NCBI GenBank assembly: GCA_937899415.1
Contig: CALBPI010000006.1
Coordinates: forward strand, 1-64,000
Direction of reading: 5' to 3'
Source of the DNA: an uncultured Gammaproteobacteria bacterium
GTDB taxonomy: Bacteria > Pseudomonadota > Gammaproteobacteria > Steroidobacterales > Woeseiaceae
Length of the DNA: 64,000 bases
The position numbers and the translations under genes are program-made. Within the stretch, counting starts at the first letter, position 1. Every line of letters starts with the position of its first letter. Of this stretch, positions 49,650 through 63,433 are shown piece by piece. The notes under the pieces were generated by a model, which was given only the letters and a program-made list of their open reading frames with translations, did not search any database and was not told where the DNA came from.

Positions 49650-50802
49650 TCGCGATGGGACTTTAGTAGAACTGACCTTACACCCACTCCGCCTGTGTAC
49701 TCCGAGTGAGAGTTTGGGTAAGCCTTCTCTGTCAGCAGCGCCTGGATGGGCGCCGTTTTTCCGAGCGCGCTGTGCGGTCGAACATGGTTGTAGTCGAGTC
49801 GACAGTCTTCGATGATCAGTCTTGCTTCAGCCAGCAATTTTAGCCAATGCTGTCGCACGCACTTGATGCGCAGCCTGCCGTTGATCGATTCGCAGTATGA
49901 AATCTGAGTGGGCTGCGCGGTTCGATGAAGTGCCGTGTTGTAGCGCTTCGCTGCGACCGCATCAGCATGGCGCGAGACGCGAACTCGGCACCGTTGTCGC
50001 GGACCAGGTCCTGCTGCAGCTGGCCTTCGTCTCGTAGTCGATCAAGCATGCGGCGGACCCGTGATCGATGTGTTGACTTCGAGTGCCGGGCGTTCGCGGC
50101 TGCAGTCATCAACAACGACCAGTACCCGGAAGCGCGTTCCCTCGGCCAATATGTCTTGCACGAAGTCCATCGAGCCGCGTTGACCGGGGGCCTTCGGGAG
50201 CTCAGCCGGCACTACACGCCGCATGCCGCGGCGCCGTCGCTTCAGCCGTCGAGGCAGTTGCAGCCCTTGCTCGGCGTAGAGCCGCTCGACCCGCTTGGGG
50301 TTCACGGCGCCGCAGTCGCGACAGAATATCCCCGTCATTCGCGGTGCACCGAACGCAGGCCGCTCGCCTGTGAGCTCGGCCAAACGCGACGCGATCGCCT
50401 CGTTCTTCGTGTTTGGCTCGGCGCAGTAGTACCCGCTCGCCTCAGAGAGTGTTGCCAGGCGGCAGGCACAGCGAACGCTCAGCCCGTGTTGATCGATCAT
50501 TGCTTCCGCAACAGCTCGCTTCGCCTCGGGCTTCAGTATTTTCCCTCTATGATCGTCTTCATCACCCGCATGTCCAGCGACCGGCCGGCGACCACCTGGT
50601 TCAAACGACGGTTCTGGTCCTCGAGCTGCTTAGGCCGCTTCACTTCTGGTGTTCCCATGCCGCCGTCCTTCGACTTCCAGCGGTACAGCGCCTGGTTGCT
50701 GATGCCGCACTGACGGTAGATCTCGGCCGTTTTCAGACCAGCCACATGCTGATTCAGAATCGATGTGATCTCTTCCGGCTAGTGTCGCTTCTGCTTGCTC
50801 AT
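49650..50802 (-). mobile_element. Degraded IS3-family insertion sequence (orfA/orfB remnants)
   Basis: orfA: MSKQKRH*PEEITSILNQHVAGLKTAEIYRQCGISNQALYRWKSKDGGM (TAG 50779-50781); orfB pieces YYCAEPNTKNEAIASRLAELTGERPAFGAPRM, VVVDDCSRE, VRDNGAEFASRAML, RLIIEDCRLDYNHVRPHSALG in different frames. Confidence 0.9.
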
Positions 50803-51015
50803 CTCTCGTGCTCCTCCCCACCGGATTGGTGGATATCGGCTCACTAGAGATACGTAGACTCGGTGGGGCAAGGTCCGTGTTCTCTGCAGAGTAGATGAAT
50901 TCTCGCAGTGCCACGGTGACCGATTTATCCGGCAATTCCTAGATAAGTGACCGAGTTTCTGGAACAGTGGCGGAGTTAAGCGTCTAGGTTCAACGGCTAT
51001 GCCGCGATTGCGGAG

Positions 51016-52848
51016 CTACTCAACCGTCACGCTCTTCGCAAGATTCCTCGGCTGATCCACATCCGTGCCCTTGAGCACGGCGACGTGGTATGAGAGCAGC
51101 TGCAGCGGCACCGTGTAGACGATGGGTGCGATGAGTCGGTCGGCGTGTGGCATCTCGATGACGCGAATGCCTTCTTCCGACTCGATGCCCGTTTCCTTGT
51201 CGGCAAACACGTAGAGCTGACCGCCCCGTGCGCGCACGACCTGCATGTTCGACTTGAGCTTGTCGAGCAGGTCGTTGTTGGGCGCCACGACCACGACGGG
51301 CATGTCTTCGTCGATGAGCGCGAGCGGCCCGTGCTTAAGCTCGCCAGCGGCGTAGGCCTCGGCGTGGATGTAGCTGATCTCTTTGAGCTTGAGCGCGCCT
51401 TCCATGGCGATCGGCCACATGGGGCCGCGGCCCAGGAACAGCGTGTGGTGTTTCTCGGCAAAGTCTTCGGCCAGCTCACGCAGAAGATCGTTCATGCCCA
51501 GCGCCTGCTCGACGGCGGCCGCTGCGTGGTAGACGTGCGGCACGAGCTCGCCTTCGCGGGCGTCGTCCATGCCACGGTGGCGCGCGAGCATGAGCGTGAC
51601 GAGCAACATGGAGAGCAGCTGTGTCGTGAACGCCTTGGTGCTCGCGACACCGATTTCGGGACCGGCGTGCGTCATCATCGTGAGATCGGACTCGCGCACC
51701 ATGGAGCTGTGCGCCGAGTTGCAGATCGTCAGCGAGCCAATGTAGTTGGACGCCTTGGCCAGACGCAGCGCCTCGAGCGTGTCCGCGGTCTCACCCGACT
51801 GCGAGAGCGTTACGAAGAGCGTGTTCTCGGGGACGACGACGGTGCGGTAACGGTACTCGCTCGCGATCTCGACCTGGCAGGGCACGCCCGCGATCGACTC
51901 GAACCAATACTTGCCGACGCAGCCAGCGTGATAACTCGTGCCGCAGGCGACGATATGAATATTCTCGGCGCGGGCCAGCAGCTCGGCCGCACGCGGTCCC
52001 AGTGAATCTGGCAGTACGCGGTTGTTGTTGACGCGCCCATAGAGTGTGTCCGCCAGCGCGGACGGCTGATCGAAAATCTCCTTGAGCATGAAGTGACGGT
52101 AGGGGCCTCGGTCGGCCGTATCCGTCGCCGCATTGGTTTCGTGGACCTCGCGCTCGACGGGCGTACCGGCGGCATCGAACACCTGGATCGACTCGCGCGT
52201 GATTTCGGCGAGATCGCCTTGCTCCAGGTAGATGAACCGCTGGGTCACGGGCAGCAAGGCCTGGATGCCACTGGCTACATAGTTTTCGCCGATACCCACG
52301 CCGATAACGAGCGGGCTCGCCACGCGGCTCACGACCACGCGATCCGGGTCTTCGGCATCGACCACGAGCAGTGCGAACGCACCTTCGAAGCGTTGCGTCG
52401 CCTTGCGTACGGCCTCTACGAGGTCCGTGCCGTTCTTCACGTAGTCATGGACAAGATGGGCCGCGACTTCGGTGTCGGTTTCAGAAGCGAACACGTAGCC
52501 CTTCTCGAGCAACTCGTCCTTGATCTCCTGGAAGTTCTCGATCACCCCGTTGTGGATGACGGCAATGCGATCACCCGACAGGTGCGGGTGCGCGTTTTGT
52601 TCCGTGACGCCGCCGTGCGTCGCCCAGCGCGTGTGTGCAAGCCCCAGGGTGCCTGCGAGTGGGTCCGCATCAAGCTTGCTTTGCAGGCCCGATACCTTAC
52701 CGACGGCGCGGCGCAGGCCCAGCGACCGATCGTCGCGGAGCACGGCCAGGCCGGCTGAGTCATAGCCCCGGTACTCGAGACGGCGCAAGCCCTCGACGAG
52801 AATCGGTACCACGTTACGCTCGGCAATCGCGCCGACGATTCCACACAT
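51016..52848 (-). CDS. glmS: Glutamine-fructose-6-phosphate aminotransferase
   Basis: [42 protein letters not shown]-terminal [15 protein letters not shown]. Confidence 0.98.
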   Translation of the reverse strand: MCGIVGAIAERNVVPILVEGLRRLEYRGYDSAGLAVLRDDRSLGLRRAVGKVSGLQSKLDADPLAGTLGLAHTRWATHGGVTEQNAHPHLSGDRIAVIHNGVIENFQEIKDELLEKGYVFASETDTEVAAHLVHDYVKNGTDLVEAVRKATQRFEGAFALLVVDAEDPDRVVVSRVASPLVIGVGIGENYVASGIQALLPVTQRFIYLEQGDLAEITRESIQVFDAAGTPVEREVHETNAATDTADRGPYRHFMLKEIFDQPSALADTLYGRVNNNRVLPDSLGPRAAELLARAENIHIVACGTSYHAGCVGKYWFESIAGVPCQVEIASEYRYRTVVVPENTLFVTLSQSGETADTLEALRLAKASNYIGSLTICNSAHSSMVRESDLTMMTHAGPEIGVASTKAFTTQLLSMLLVTLMLARHRGMDDAREGELVPHVYHAAAAVEQALGMNDLLRELAEDFAEKHHTLFLGRGPMWPIAMEGALKLKEISYIHAEAYAAGELKHGPLALIDEDMPVVVVAPNNDLLDKLKSNMQVVRARGGQLYVFADKETGIESEEGIRVIEMPHADRLIAPIVYTVPLQLLSYHVAVLKGTDVDQPRNLAKSVTVE

Positions 52849-52860
52849 GTTGCTGTGTCC

Positions 52861-54237
52861 CTATTTCTTTTTGACGGGCCGCTCCCAGCCCTCGATGGTG
52901 CGCTGACGGGCGCGCTCGAGAGTCAGGGCATCGGCCGCTGCTGGTTTTGAAATGGTCGAGCCCGCGCCGATCGTGGCGCCGCGGCCGACTTCGACGGGTG
53001 CGATAAGCTCGACGCCCGAGCCAATGAACGCATCGTCGCCGATGATGGTTTGGTGTTTGTTGGCGCCGTCGTAGTTGCAGGTGATGGTGCCGGCGCCGAC
53101 GTTGACGCGCTCGCCCAGTACCGAGTCACCGATGTAGCTCAGGTGGTTCACCTTGCTGCCTTCACCGATGACGCTTTTCTTCACCTCAACAAAGTTGCCG
53201 GCCTTGCTGCCGTCGCGGAAGTCTGCGCCCGGCCGCAGCCGCGCGAAGGGCCCCAGATTACAGCGCGCACCGACACGGCTGTCTTCAATGTAGGTGTTGG
53301 CAAACAGCGTTGTGCCGGCACCGATGTCTGCGTTGATCAACACGCAGTTGGGTCCGACTACGCTGCCGGCGCCGAGACGCACCTCGCCTTCGAGTACGAC
53401 GTTGACGTCGATAAAGACATCTTCGGCAACCGTGACGGCACCGCGAATGTCGACGCGCGCCGGATCGGCCACGCGTGCGCCGTCGCGCATGAGCGTTTCC
53501 ACGGCACGTCGCTGCCAGGCGCGCTCAGCTTGTGCCAGGTGCACGCGATCGTTGATCCCCATGACTTCTTCGTAGCCAGCACAAGGCGTCGCTGAAACGG
53601 GCGTGCCATCGTCGACGGCCAGACCGATGACATCTGTGAGGTAATACTCGCCCTGTGCGTTGTGCGGGGTGATGCGGTCCAGCCAACCCGAAAGTTGCCT
53701 GGCCGGCAGCACGAACACACCCGTGTTGATCTCGTCGATCTCGTGCTGGTCGGGCGTCGCATCGCGGTGCTCGACTATCGCCTGCACGCCACCCGTGGCG
53801 TTACGCACGATGCGCCCGTAACCGGTCGGGTCGGCAACACGTACCGACAGGACACCCACGCCGTCTTCCGGCGTTTCACGGAATAAGGTTTGCAAGGTCT
53901 GCGCCTGCAGCAACGGCACGTCGCCCAGCAACACGAGCACTCGGCCCTCGTCTGAGAGTTCCGGCAGCGCCTGTTGGACGGCGTGGCCCGTGCCCTTTTG
54001 TTCGGCCTGCTCGGCCCAGGCAATATCGCGCGCCGACATCGTCTCACGAACCGCATCGCCACCGTGACCGTAGACGACGACCGTGCGCTCGGGCGACAGC
54101 GCAGCGGCGGTCTCGAGGACATGAGCAAGCAGGGGCTGACCGGCCAGCGGCTGCAGCACCTTGGGCAGGGCCGAGCGCATACGTTTGCCCTGGCCGGCAG
54201 CGAGCACGACGATCTGCAGCGGAGTGTCGGTGGTCAT
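52861..54237 (-). CDS. glmU: Bifunctional UDP-GlcNAc pyrophosphorylase/GlcN-1-P acetyltransferase
   Basis: VVLAAGQGKRMRSALPKVLQPLAGQPLL; left-handed beta-helix hexapeptides; NYDGANKHQTIIGDDAFIGS. Confidence 0.97.
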   Translation of the reverse strand: MTTDTPLQIVVLAAGQGKRMRSALPKVLQPLAGQPLLAHVLETAAALSPERTVVVYGHGGDAVRETMSARDIAWAEQAEQKGTGHAVQQALPELSDEGRVLVLLGDVPLLQAQTLQTLFRETPEDGVGVLSVRVADPTGYGRIVRNATGGVQAIVEHRDATPDQHEIDEINTGVFVLPARQLSGWLDRITPHNAQGEYYLTDVIGLAVDDGTPVSATPCAGYEEVMGINDRVHLAQAERAWQRRAVETLMRDGARVADPARVDIRGAVTVAEDVFIDVNVVLEGEVRLGAGSVVGPNCVLINADIGAGTTLFANTYIEDSRVGARCNLGPFARLRPGADFRDGSKAGNFVEVKKSVIGEGSKVNHLSYIGDSVLGERVNVGAGTITCNYDGANKHQTIIGDDAFIGSGVELIAPVEVGRGATIGAGSTISKPAAADALTLERARQRTIEGWERPVKKK

Positions 54238-54299
54238 CGTCGTATTCTAACTCAGCGCCTGATTGAAACGTGTGAACGCGGCCACGTACCCTGTGCGAC

Positions 54300-54815
54300 A
54301 TGCATCACGAAATGGCCCGATGGCGACTCGCAATAGTGATTGCCGTGATCGCAGCCATCACAGGCTGTGATCGGCGCATCTATGTCCAGGACGGCGTGAC
54401 TGACGGCGATCGCTTCTCTGTGCCGCCCTACGCCTATGCGAGCTCGGACCCGGTGCTGCAATCCTGGGTGGCCTACGGCCTCGCCCGTAGTGTCTGTCAG
54501 CTCGAGATCGGGGGTCCCAACCCGGCCCGGAATCAGGCATTTGAATGCGAGCTCGCAGCCCGTGAAGCCCTCATCGTGCGCTGGCAGCAATCACTGGCCC
54601 AGGGCGACCCTTATCTGGAACAGCTCGCGACAACGGCTGAGGCTGGCTACCTCAAGGAGTACGTCTGGCATTATCTGCGGCGACGGGAATGGACCCGCCC
54701 GGAGGATCTCGACCTGGCAGGCTTCACAGCCTGGCGTACTGAGGTTCTGTCGCGCCGGCACCGGCCTGAAACGCGCATCATCGGTTCCTGGGGATTTGCC
54801 GCTACGCTTCCCTGA
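54300..54815 (+). CDS. Putative lipoprotein of unknown function
   Basis: Lipobox AAITGC; complete ORF opposite to its neighbours. Confidence 0.6.
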   Translation: MHHEMARWRLAIVIAVIAAITGCDRRIYVQDGVTDGDRFSVPPYAYASSDPVLQSWVAYGLARSVCQLEIGGPNPARNQAFECELAAREALIVRWQQSLAQGDPYLEQLATTAEAGYLKEYVWHYLRRREWTRPEDLDLAGFTAWRTEVLSRRHRPETRIIGSWGFAATLP

Positions 54816-55518
54816 GACCCGCCTTCTGTTCGAGGAAAGCCAGGATATTGCGCGCGCCGTCCTCGGGTGCGGCCTGCAGCAAGAGGTGCGGACCCTCGAG
54901 CGTCGTGTGCGTCACGTCGGCGATGCGTGCGAGCAGGCTCGACGAGAAGCGCTGCCGCACCACACGATCGGCGTTCGCAGACAACACGAGCACCGGCTGT
55001 CGAATCGCATCCAGCACGTGGGTGGCATCCATCGTGACCAGGGTTTGCAGCCGGCTGGCGACGGTGGCCTGGCCGATCGGTCGGACCACATCGACGATGC
55101 TCCGAATCAGCGCAAGATCGGCAACACCGTTCAGGCAGAACATCCGCAGGATTTGTTCGTTCATCGCAGGGCGGACAAAGCTCGCAAGACGCAGCTTGTT
55201 GGCCAACGACAGCACGAGACCGAGCGGTGGTCGGGCAAAGGTTGTGGACAGCACGGCAGCGCGAATGCGATTCGGGTGTTGCTCGAGCAGATGCAGTGCG
55301 ATGGGGCCGGAAAACGACTCGGCCACGAGCACAAGATCGCGATCCTCGGGTAGCTGTGCGGCAACGTCATCGACGTACGCCTGGCTGTCTGTCAGATCCG
55401 GGTAGGCGACAACCTGCGTGTCCACACGTGTGCGCAGTTGCTCGACGAGCGGCGCAAACAGCTGCCCCGTACCGTCAAACCCCGGCATCAACACAAGCAT
55501 GAGCCGCGAGTCGGGCAT
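54802..55518 (-). CDS. Alpha/beta hydrolase
   Basis: LMLVLMPGFDGTGQLFAPLVEQL, LVLVAESFSGPIALHLLEQ (nucleophile elbow ESFSG). Confidence 0.83.
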   Translation of the reverse strand: MPDSRLMLVLMPGFDGTGQLFAPLVEQLRTRVDTQVVAYPDLTDSQAYVDDVAAQLPEDRDLVLVAESFSGPIALHLLEQHPNRIRAAVLSTTFARPPLGLVLSLANKLRLASFVRPAMNEQILRMFCLNGVADLALIRSIVDVVRPIGQATVASRLQTLVTMDATHVLDAIRQPVLVLSANADRVVRQRFSSSLLARIADVTHTTLEGPHLLLQAAPEDGARNILAFLEQKAGLREA

Positions 55519-55580
55519 CGCTTACCTCTGCGAATAGCGTATGCAATCAGGGTAACACCGCGCCGTGCGGCACGTGCGCA

Positions 55581-56117
55581 TCAACCCTTGAACGGAATCG
55601 CCATCACGAAGTCGCGTTGGCGTTCGTCACCGAGCGTGAAGTCGACGTGGCCGCAAAGCGTGAAGCCACGCTTTTCGTAGTAACGAATGGCGCGCGGGTT
55701 CTGGTCCCAGACGGTCAGCCAGAGGTGTCGAGCTTCGGTGCCTAGAACCGCGTCACGCACCGCAGCAAGCAAACGGTCGGCAAGCCCTTTGCCGTGCCAG
55801 GTGCTGTCAACGTAGAAGCGTTCGAGAAAACGCGTGGGCGCCGTCGTGTCGATGCAGTCCGGGAGCGGTGCTTCGAACATCAAGGCGTAGGCGACGATGT
55901 CGCCTTGGTGCTCACCGACGATCGTAACAGCCGTGGGCTTGGACATACGCGCCGCCATAGAAACGGGCCCAAAAGCCTTGTTGGCGTACTGGTTCATGTT
56001 CTCGGCGGTGTTATGCGGCGCGAAGGTCTCGCGAAACACGCGTTCCGCGAACTTGGCAACGGAGCCGACGTCGGCGACGTCCGCGTGTCGAAAGACGACG
56101 GCGTCGGGCGCCGTCAG
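55581..56117 (-). CDS. GNAT-family N-acetyltransferase; proposed CTG start at 56117 overlapping the atpC stop
   Basis: LTAPDAVVFRHADVADVGSVAKFAERVFRETFAPHNTAENM...FYVDSTWHGKGLADRLLAAV; ORF track starts late at GTG 56039. Confidence 0.82.
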   Translation of the reverse strand: MTAPDAVVFRHADVADVGSVAKFAERVFRETFAPHNTAENMNQYANKAFGPVSMAARMSKPTAVTIVGEHQGDIVAYALMFEAPLPDCIDTTAPTRFLERFYVDSTWHGKGLADRLLAAVRDAVLGTEARHLWLTVWDQNPRAIRYYEKRGFTLCGHVDFTLGDERQRDFVMAIPFKG

Positions 56118-56530
56118 CTTCGACCCTTCATGCGCTGCGCGGCGCGGTGACGCGCTGAAGCTTCGGCGAGCTCCTGCTGTGCGCGCTTAAGGTCGGTCTC
56201 TTTGGACGCGCCTTCGAGGGCTGCGCGCGCGGCCTCTTCAGCTTCACGAGCGGCTGCTTCGTCGAGCTCATCGCCACGCAGCGCCGTGTCGGCCAGCACC
56301 GTCACCATGTTGGGCTGTACTTCGATCATGCCGCCCGTGATGTAGAAGTAACGGTCGCCGTCTTCTGGTGTCTGCACGCGCACTTCACCGGCGTTGAGAC
56401 CCGTAAGCAACGGCGCGTGCCGCGGCGCAATACCGATCTCGCCGAGCTGAGCCGGCGCGAACACCATGGCGGCTTCGCCCGAGTAGATCTCGCCTTCGGC
56501 GGATACGATGTCGACGTGCAGCGTGGACAT
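56114..56530 (-). CDS. atpC: ATP synthase subunit epsilon
   Basis: LHVDIVSAEGEIYSGEAAMVFAPAQLGEIGIAPRHAPLLTGL. Confidence 0.96.
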   Translation of the reverse strand: MSTLHVDIVSAEGEIYSGEAAMVFAPAQLGEIGIAPRHAPLLTGLNAGEVRVQTPEDGDRYFYITGGMIEVQPNMVTVLADTALRGDELDEAAAREAEEAARAALEGASKETDLKRAQQELAEASARHRAAQRMKGRS

Positions 56531-56534
56531 GATC

Positions 56535-57953
<1,419 letters not shown>

Positions 57954-57994
57954 TCAATTTACTTTGTGTTTCGTTCAATCCGTTAGCGCGTGGC

Positions 57995-58867
57995 CTAGCC
58001 ACCGCTGACCGCTGCTGCGCCGCCGACGATCTCGGAGATCTCTTGCGTAATCGCAGCCTGGCGCGCCTTGTTGTACTGCAACTGCAGCGAGTCGATGATC
58101 TCACCGGCGTTGTCAGTGGCACTCTTCATGGCCACCATCTTCGCGGCCATTTCGCAGGCGAAGTTTTCGACCACGCCACGGTAAATCTGTGACTCGACGA
58201 AGCGCGTCAGCACGTCGTCGAGCAACTCGGCCGCATCGGGCTCATAGATGTAGTCCCAGTGCGTCTGCAGCTCGTCGTTGTTCTCGATCTCGCTGACGGG
58301 AAGCAGCACGTCGGTGTGCGGCTTCTGCGAGATCGCACTCGCAAATTCGTTGTGCGCGAGGAACAAGCGGTCGATTTTTTCTTCAGAGTACTGGTCGAGC
58401 ATCACCTTGATGAGGCCCAGCAGGTCGTTCATGTTGGGCTTGTCGCCGATCTGGGTGACCGTGGCGAGCACATTGCCGCCCAGGCGGCCGAAGTACTGAA
58501 CGGCTTTTGAGCCGATCAGCGCGAGATCGACTTCAACGCCTTTCTCGTTCCATTCCGTCAGCTCTGCGATCAGCTTCTTGAACAGGTTGACGTTCAGGCC
58601 ACCGCAAAGACCCCGGTCCGAGGACACCACAATGTAGCCCACCCGCTTCACCTCGCGCTCATCGAGCCAGGGGTGACGGTACTCAGGGTTCGCTTCCGAC
58701 AAATGCGCGATGACGCGGCGGATGCGCTCGGCATAGGGGCGCGATGCCTCCATTTGCGCCTGCGCTTTGCGGATCTTGCTGGCCGCGACCATTTCCATGG
58801 CGCGCGTGATCTTCTGCGTGCTCTTCACGCTTTTGATCTTGGTGCGGATCTCTTTTTCGCTTGCCAT
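57995..58867 (-). CDS. atpG: ATP synthase subunit gamma
   Basis: [54 protein letters not shown]. Confidence 0.98.
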   Translation of the reverse strand: MASEKEIRTKIKSVKSTQKITRAMEMVAASKIRKAQAQMEASRPYAERIRRVIAHLSEANPEYRHPWLDEREVKRVGYIVVSSDRGLCGGLNVNLFKKLIAELTEWNEKGVEVDLALIGSKAVQYFGRLGGNVLATVTQIGDKPNMNDLLGLIKVMLDQYSEEKIDRLFLAHNEFASAISQKPHTDVLLPVSEIENNDELQTHWDYIYEPDAAELLDDVLTRFVESQIYRGVVENFACEMAAKMVAMKSATDNAGEIIDSLQLQYNKARQAAITQEISEIVGGAAAVSGG

Positions 58868-58910
58868 GCGTCCGTTGTCCGTTCGCTAGTCGTAGGTGCC
58901 TGGGCGCTGC

Positions 58911-60452
58911 TTAGTAGACGCCCGTCGATTTGAACGCGTCGAGCACGTCCTTCATTTTGGCAACGATGTCGTCGTTGTAGTCGCCCGAGGCGTTGAGCTC
59001 ACCCAGGAACTCGGCGTAGCTCGTGCGCGCGAAGTCGTGCATCGCAGCTTCGAAGTCGACGACCTTGTTCACGTCGACGTCATCGAGGTAACCCTCGTTG
59101 GCGGCGAACAGCGACAGCGCCATCTCGGCTACTGAGAGCGGCGTGTACTGCTTCTGCTTCATAAGCTCGGTGACGCGCTGGCCGCGTTCGAGCTGCTTGC
59201 GCGTGGCTTCATCGAGGTCCGAGGCGAACTGGGCGAAGGCCGCGAGTTCGCGGTACTGCGCCAGCGCCAGGCGGACACCGCCACCAAGCTTCTTGATGGC
59301 CTTCGTCTGTGCCGAACCACCGACACGCGAGACCGAGAGGCCCGCGTTGATGGCGGGGCGGATACCCGCGTTGAACAGGTCGGTCTCAAGGAAGATCTGA
59401 CCATCGGTAATCGAGATCACGTTGGTCGGTACGAACGCCGAAACGTCACCGGCCTGCGTTTCGATGATCGGCAGTGCCGTCAGCGAACCCGTCTGGCCTT
59501 TGACCTCACCGTTGGTTTCTTCTTCCACGAACTTTGCGTTCACGCGCGCGGCACGCTCGAGCAGGCGCGAGTGCAGGTAGAAGACGTCACCGGGGTAGGC
59601 TTCGCGGCCCGGCGGGCGGCGCAGCAGCAGCGACACCTGGCGGTAAGCCTGAGCCTGCTTGGTCAGATCGTCGTAGATGATCAGGGCGTCTTCGCCGCGG
59701 TCGCGGAAGTACTCACCCATGGCGCAACCCGAGTAGGGCGCGATGTACTGCATGGCCGCAGACTGCGAGGCCGAGGCGTTGACCACAATCGTATGGTCCA
59801 TGGCGCCTTCTTCCTCGAGCTTGCGCACCACCGCCGCCACCGAGGAGTCTTTCTGGCCGACGGCGACATAGATGCACTTAATGCCCGTGCCTTTCTGGTT
59901 GATGATGGCGTCGATGGCGACAGCGGTTTTACCCGTCTGGCGGTCACCGATGATCAGCTCACGCTGGCCACGACCAATCGGCACCATGGCGTCAATGGCC
60001 TTGAGGCCCGTCTGCACGGGCTGGTCGACCGACTGGCGGTCGATGACGCCCGGGGCAACCTTTTCAATGGGCGAGTTGTGCGGTGTGTCGATAGGTGCCT
60101 TACCGTCGATGGCTTCACCCAGCGAATTCACCACGCGACCCAGCAGCGCTTCACCAACCGGCACTTCGAGGATGCGGCCCGTGGTCTTCACCGTGGCGCC
60201 TTCCGAGATGTGCTTGTAGTCACCCAGGACAACCGCACCGACCGAGTCCTGCTCGAGGTTCAGCGCCAGGCCGAAGGTGTTGCCCGGAAACTCGAGCATT
60301 TCGCCGTAACGCGCGTCGGCCAGGCCGTGGATACGCGTAATACCGTCAGATACCGCGATGACCGTACCGACGTCACGCGCTTCTGCGGCGGCGTCGAAAT
60401 TCTTGATGCGGTCCTTGATCAGGTCGCTGATTTCAGAGGCTTTGAGTGACAT
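58911..60452 (-). CDS. atpA: ATP synthase subunit alpha
   Basis: [46 protein letters not shown]. Confidence 0.98.
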   Translation of the reverse strand: MSLKASEISDLIKDRIKNFDAAAEARDVGTVIAVSDGITRIHGLADARYGEMLEFPGNTFGLALNLEQDSVGAVVLGDYKHISEGATVKTTGRILEVPVGEALLGRVVNSLGEAIDGKAPIDTPHNSPIEKVAPGVIDRQSVDQPVQTGLKAIDAMVPIGRGQRELIIGDRQTGKTAVAIDAIINQKGTGIKCIYVAVGQKDSSVAAVVRKLEEEGAMDHTIVVNASASQSAAMQYIAPYSGCAMGEYFRDRGEDALIIYDDLTKQAQAYRQVSLLLRRPPGREAYPGDVFYLHSRLLERAARVNAKFVEEETNGEVKGQTGSLTALPIIETQAGDVSAFVPTNVISITDGQIFLETDLFNAGIRPAINAGLSVSRVGGSAQTKAIKKLGGGVRLALAQYRELAAFAQFASDLDEATRKQLERGQRVTELMKQKQYTPLSVAEMALSLFAANEGYLDDVDVNKVVDFEAAMHDFARTSYAEFLGELNASGDYNDDIVAKMKDVLDAFKSTGVY

Positions 60453-60467
60453 GAGAGTTCCTGTTGA

Positions 60468-61025
60468 TTATCGGGCCAGCGTCGCCTGAAGGCGTGTGAG
60501 CTGGGCCCGCACCGAGCCGTCGATGACAAAGTCACCGGCGCGGATCACTGCGCCCCCGATGAGGTCGGGGTCCACAGCTGTAGTGGCGTTGATCTTGCGA
60601 CCGAGGCGCGCACCCAGCGCGCTGACGATTTCGCTTTGCTTGCCAGCGTCGAGCGGTGTCGCCGAAACGATGGTGACGTCCACGGCATTTTCGGCTTCGT
60701 CCTTGAGCGCATCAAAGCGCACCGAGATCTCGGGCAGAATCGAAAGTCGGCCGTTCTCGATGAGCAGTCGCAGCAGGTTGGCGCCGTCGCCCGCGCCTGC
60801 GAGCACCGTGCCGCCCGGTACGCTACCGAGTACCGACTGCAGCAGCGTCAGCAGCTCGTCGTCGGAGATACGCGGGTCGTCGACCAGACCGGCCATCGAC
60901 GCGTCCGACACGACGGCGCCCGCAGCGGCGAGCGCCGCAGACCAACCCGCAAGGCTGCCACCTGCGCTGGCAATATCGAACACTGCCTGTGCGTAGGGTC
61001 GTGCCAGCGTGATGTTGTCCGCCAT
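60468..61025 (-). CDS. atpH: ATP synthase subunit delta
   Basis: ITLARPYAQAVFDIA; LGRKINATTAVDPDLIGGAVIRAGDFVIDGSVRAQL. Confidence 0.96.
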   Translation of the reverse strand: MADNITLARPYAQAVFDIASAGGSLAGWSAALAAAGAVVSDASMAGLVDDPRISDDELLTLLQSVLGSVPGGTVLAGAGDGANLLRLLIENGRLSILPEISVRFDALKDEAENAVDVTIVSATPLDAGKQSEIVSALGARLGRKINATTAVDPDLIGGAVIRAGDFVIDGSVRAQLTRLQATLAR

Positions 61026-61038
61026 CGTGACCTCCGAG

Positions 61039-61509
61039 TCAGATCTGCTGGGCCATGTCGGCCAGCAGTGCTTCGTGCGACGTGGCGTCGATCTCGCGCT
61101 TCAGGATTTTCTCAGCGCCGGCGAGTGCCACAGCCGAAACCTGGTTGCGCAGTTCTTCGCGTGCCGAGTTCGTTTCCTGCTCGATCTCCGCCCGTGCGGC
61201 CAGAAGCTGACGGTCGCGCTCGCGCTGACCCTCGGCTTTGCCTTCGGCGATGATCTCGTTGGCACGCGCACGTGCCTGGTCGAGAATCTCGGCAGCCTGG
61301 CCGCGAGCATCGGTGATGAGCTCCTCGACCCGGGACTCGGCCTTGGCCAGGTCCTGTTGGCCGCGCTCGGCGGCCGCGAGACCGTCGGCGATCTTCTTAC
61401 GGCGTTCCTCGACCGCTTCCATGAGCGGCGGCCAGACGAACTTCATGACCACGAACACAAAGATGAGGAACGTGATCATCTGCCCGAATAGGCTGATATT
61501 TGGATCCAC
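61039..61509 (-). CDS. atpF: ATP synthase subunit b
   Basis: NISLFGQMITFLIFVFVVMKFVWPPLMEAVEERRKKIADGL. Confidence 0.97.
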   Translation of the reverse strand: MDPNISLFGQMITFLIFVFVVMKFVWPPLMEAVEERRKKIADGLAAAERGQQDLAKAESRVEELITDARGQAAEILDQARARANEIIAEGKAEGQRERDRQLLAARAEIEQETNSAREELRNQVSAVALAGAEKILKREIDATSHEALLADMAQQI

Positions 61510-61561
61510 GCGCGATTACTCCGTTAGCCGTTGACGCAGAGTCGGCAAAAGCCGACCGCGA

Positions 61562-61843
<282 letters not shown>

Positions 61844-61876
61844 TCAAAACGCGCTAATGGCGTAAACAAACAATAC

Positions 61877-62686
<810 letters not shown>

Positions 62687-62725
62687 TCAGCGCACACCTT
62701 TAATGTGGGGGCGTGTCGCCGCATC

Positions 62726-63115
62726 TCAATTCGCCGTTTCGTCCCCGGCGGGGCCCGTGTCGATGCGCCAGCGCAGGGCTGCCGCGAACACAAAAAGCGT
62801 CACTACGAAGGTCACCGCAAAAGGCACAAACTGCGCCGCGAAGTACTTCGCCATGATGCCGAACATCAAAGCTGCGCCGAAGAGCTTGAACACTTCGGCG
62901 CGATAAAAGGCCGCCACAATCGCTTGTGGCGGCGCCGTATCTTTTTGGGCATACACTCGAGCCGCAACTTGCAGGCTGAGTAATGCGCTGCCGAGTCCTC
63001 CGGCGAGCGCGGCAAGCGCTGCGGCGGGGCTATCGAGCAACCAAATCAGGCCCCCGAAGACTCCGATGGACGCCTGTATCGCAATGATGCGAACAGGGAC
63101 TGCGCCGGGTCGCAC
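62726..63115 (-). CDS. atpI: ATP synthase subunit I (probable GTG start 63115)
   Basis: Four hydrophobic segments, FYRAEVFKLFGAALMFGIMAKYF; position upstream of atpB. Confidence 0.87.
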   Translation of the reverse strand: MRPGAVPVRIIAIQASIGVFGGLIWLLDSPAAALAALAGGLGSALLSLQVAARVYAQKDTAPPQAIVAAFYRAEVFKLFGAALMFGIMAKYFAAQFVPFAVTFVVTLFVFAAALRWRIDTGPAGDETAN

Positions 63116-63433
63116 AGGTCGACTCCTTGGCGTACTCGCCAGGCCGGAAACCTCAAAAGCGCGCGCAGTATATAGGCTGGAATGCCCCTCGGCAAACCCG
63201 TACGTGACGTAATCACGACAATAATCCGGGCCAAATGAGACCCCTGACACGGCGCCCGGCGGCGGGCGCGCCGTACAGTTCCTGACGTCGCGGCCGCTAC
63301 CTAGGCGAGCGGCCTGATTCCGGCGGCCCGGGCTGCCCGTTTGGGGCCGGTTTCGGGGGCTCCGACAGGCCAAAAATCAGGGATCCGCCGCGCGGCGGGC
63401 AGGCGCCAGGGACCAGCACAGGGCAACACCAAC

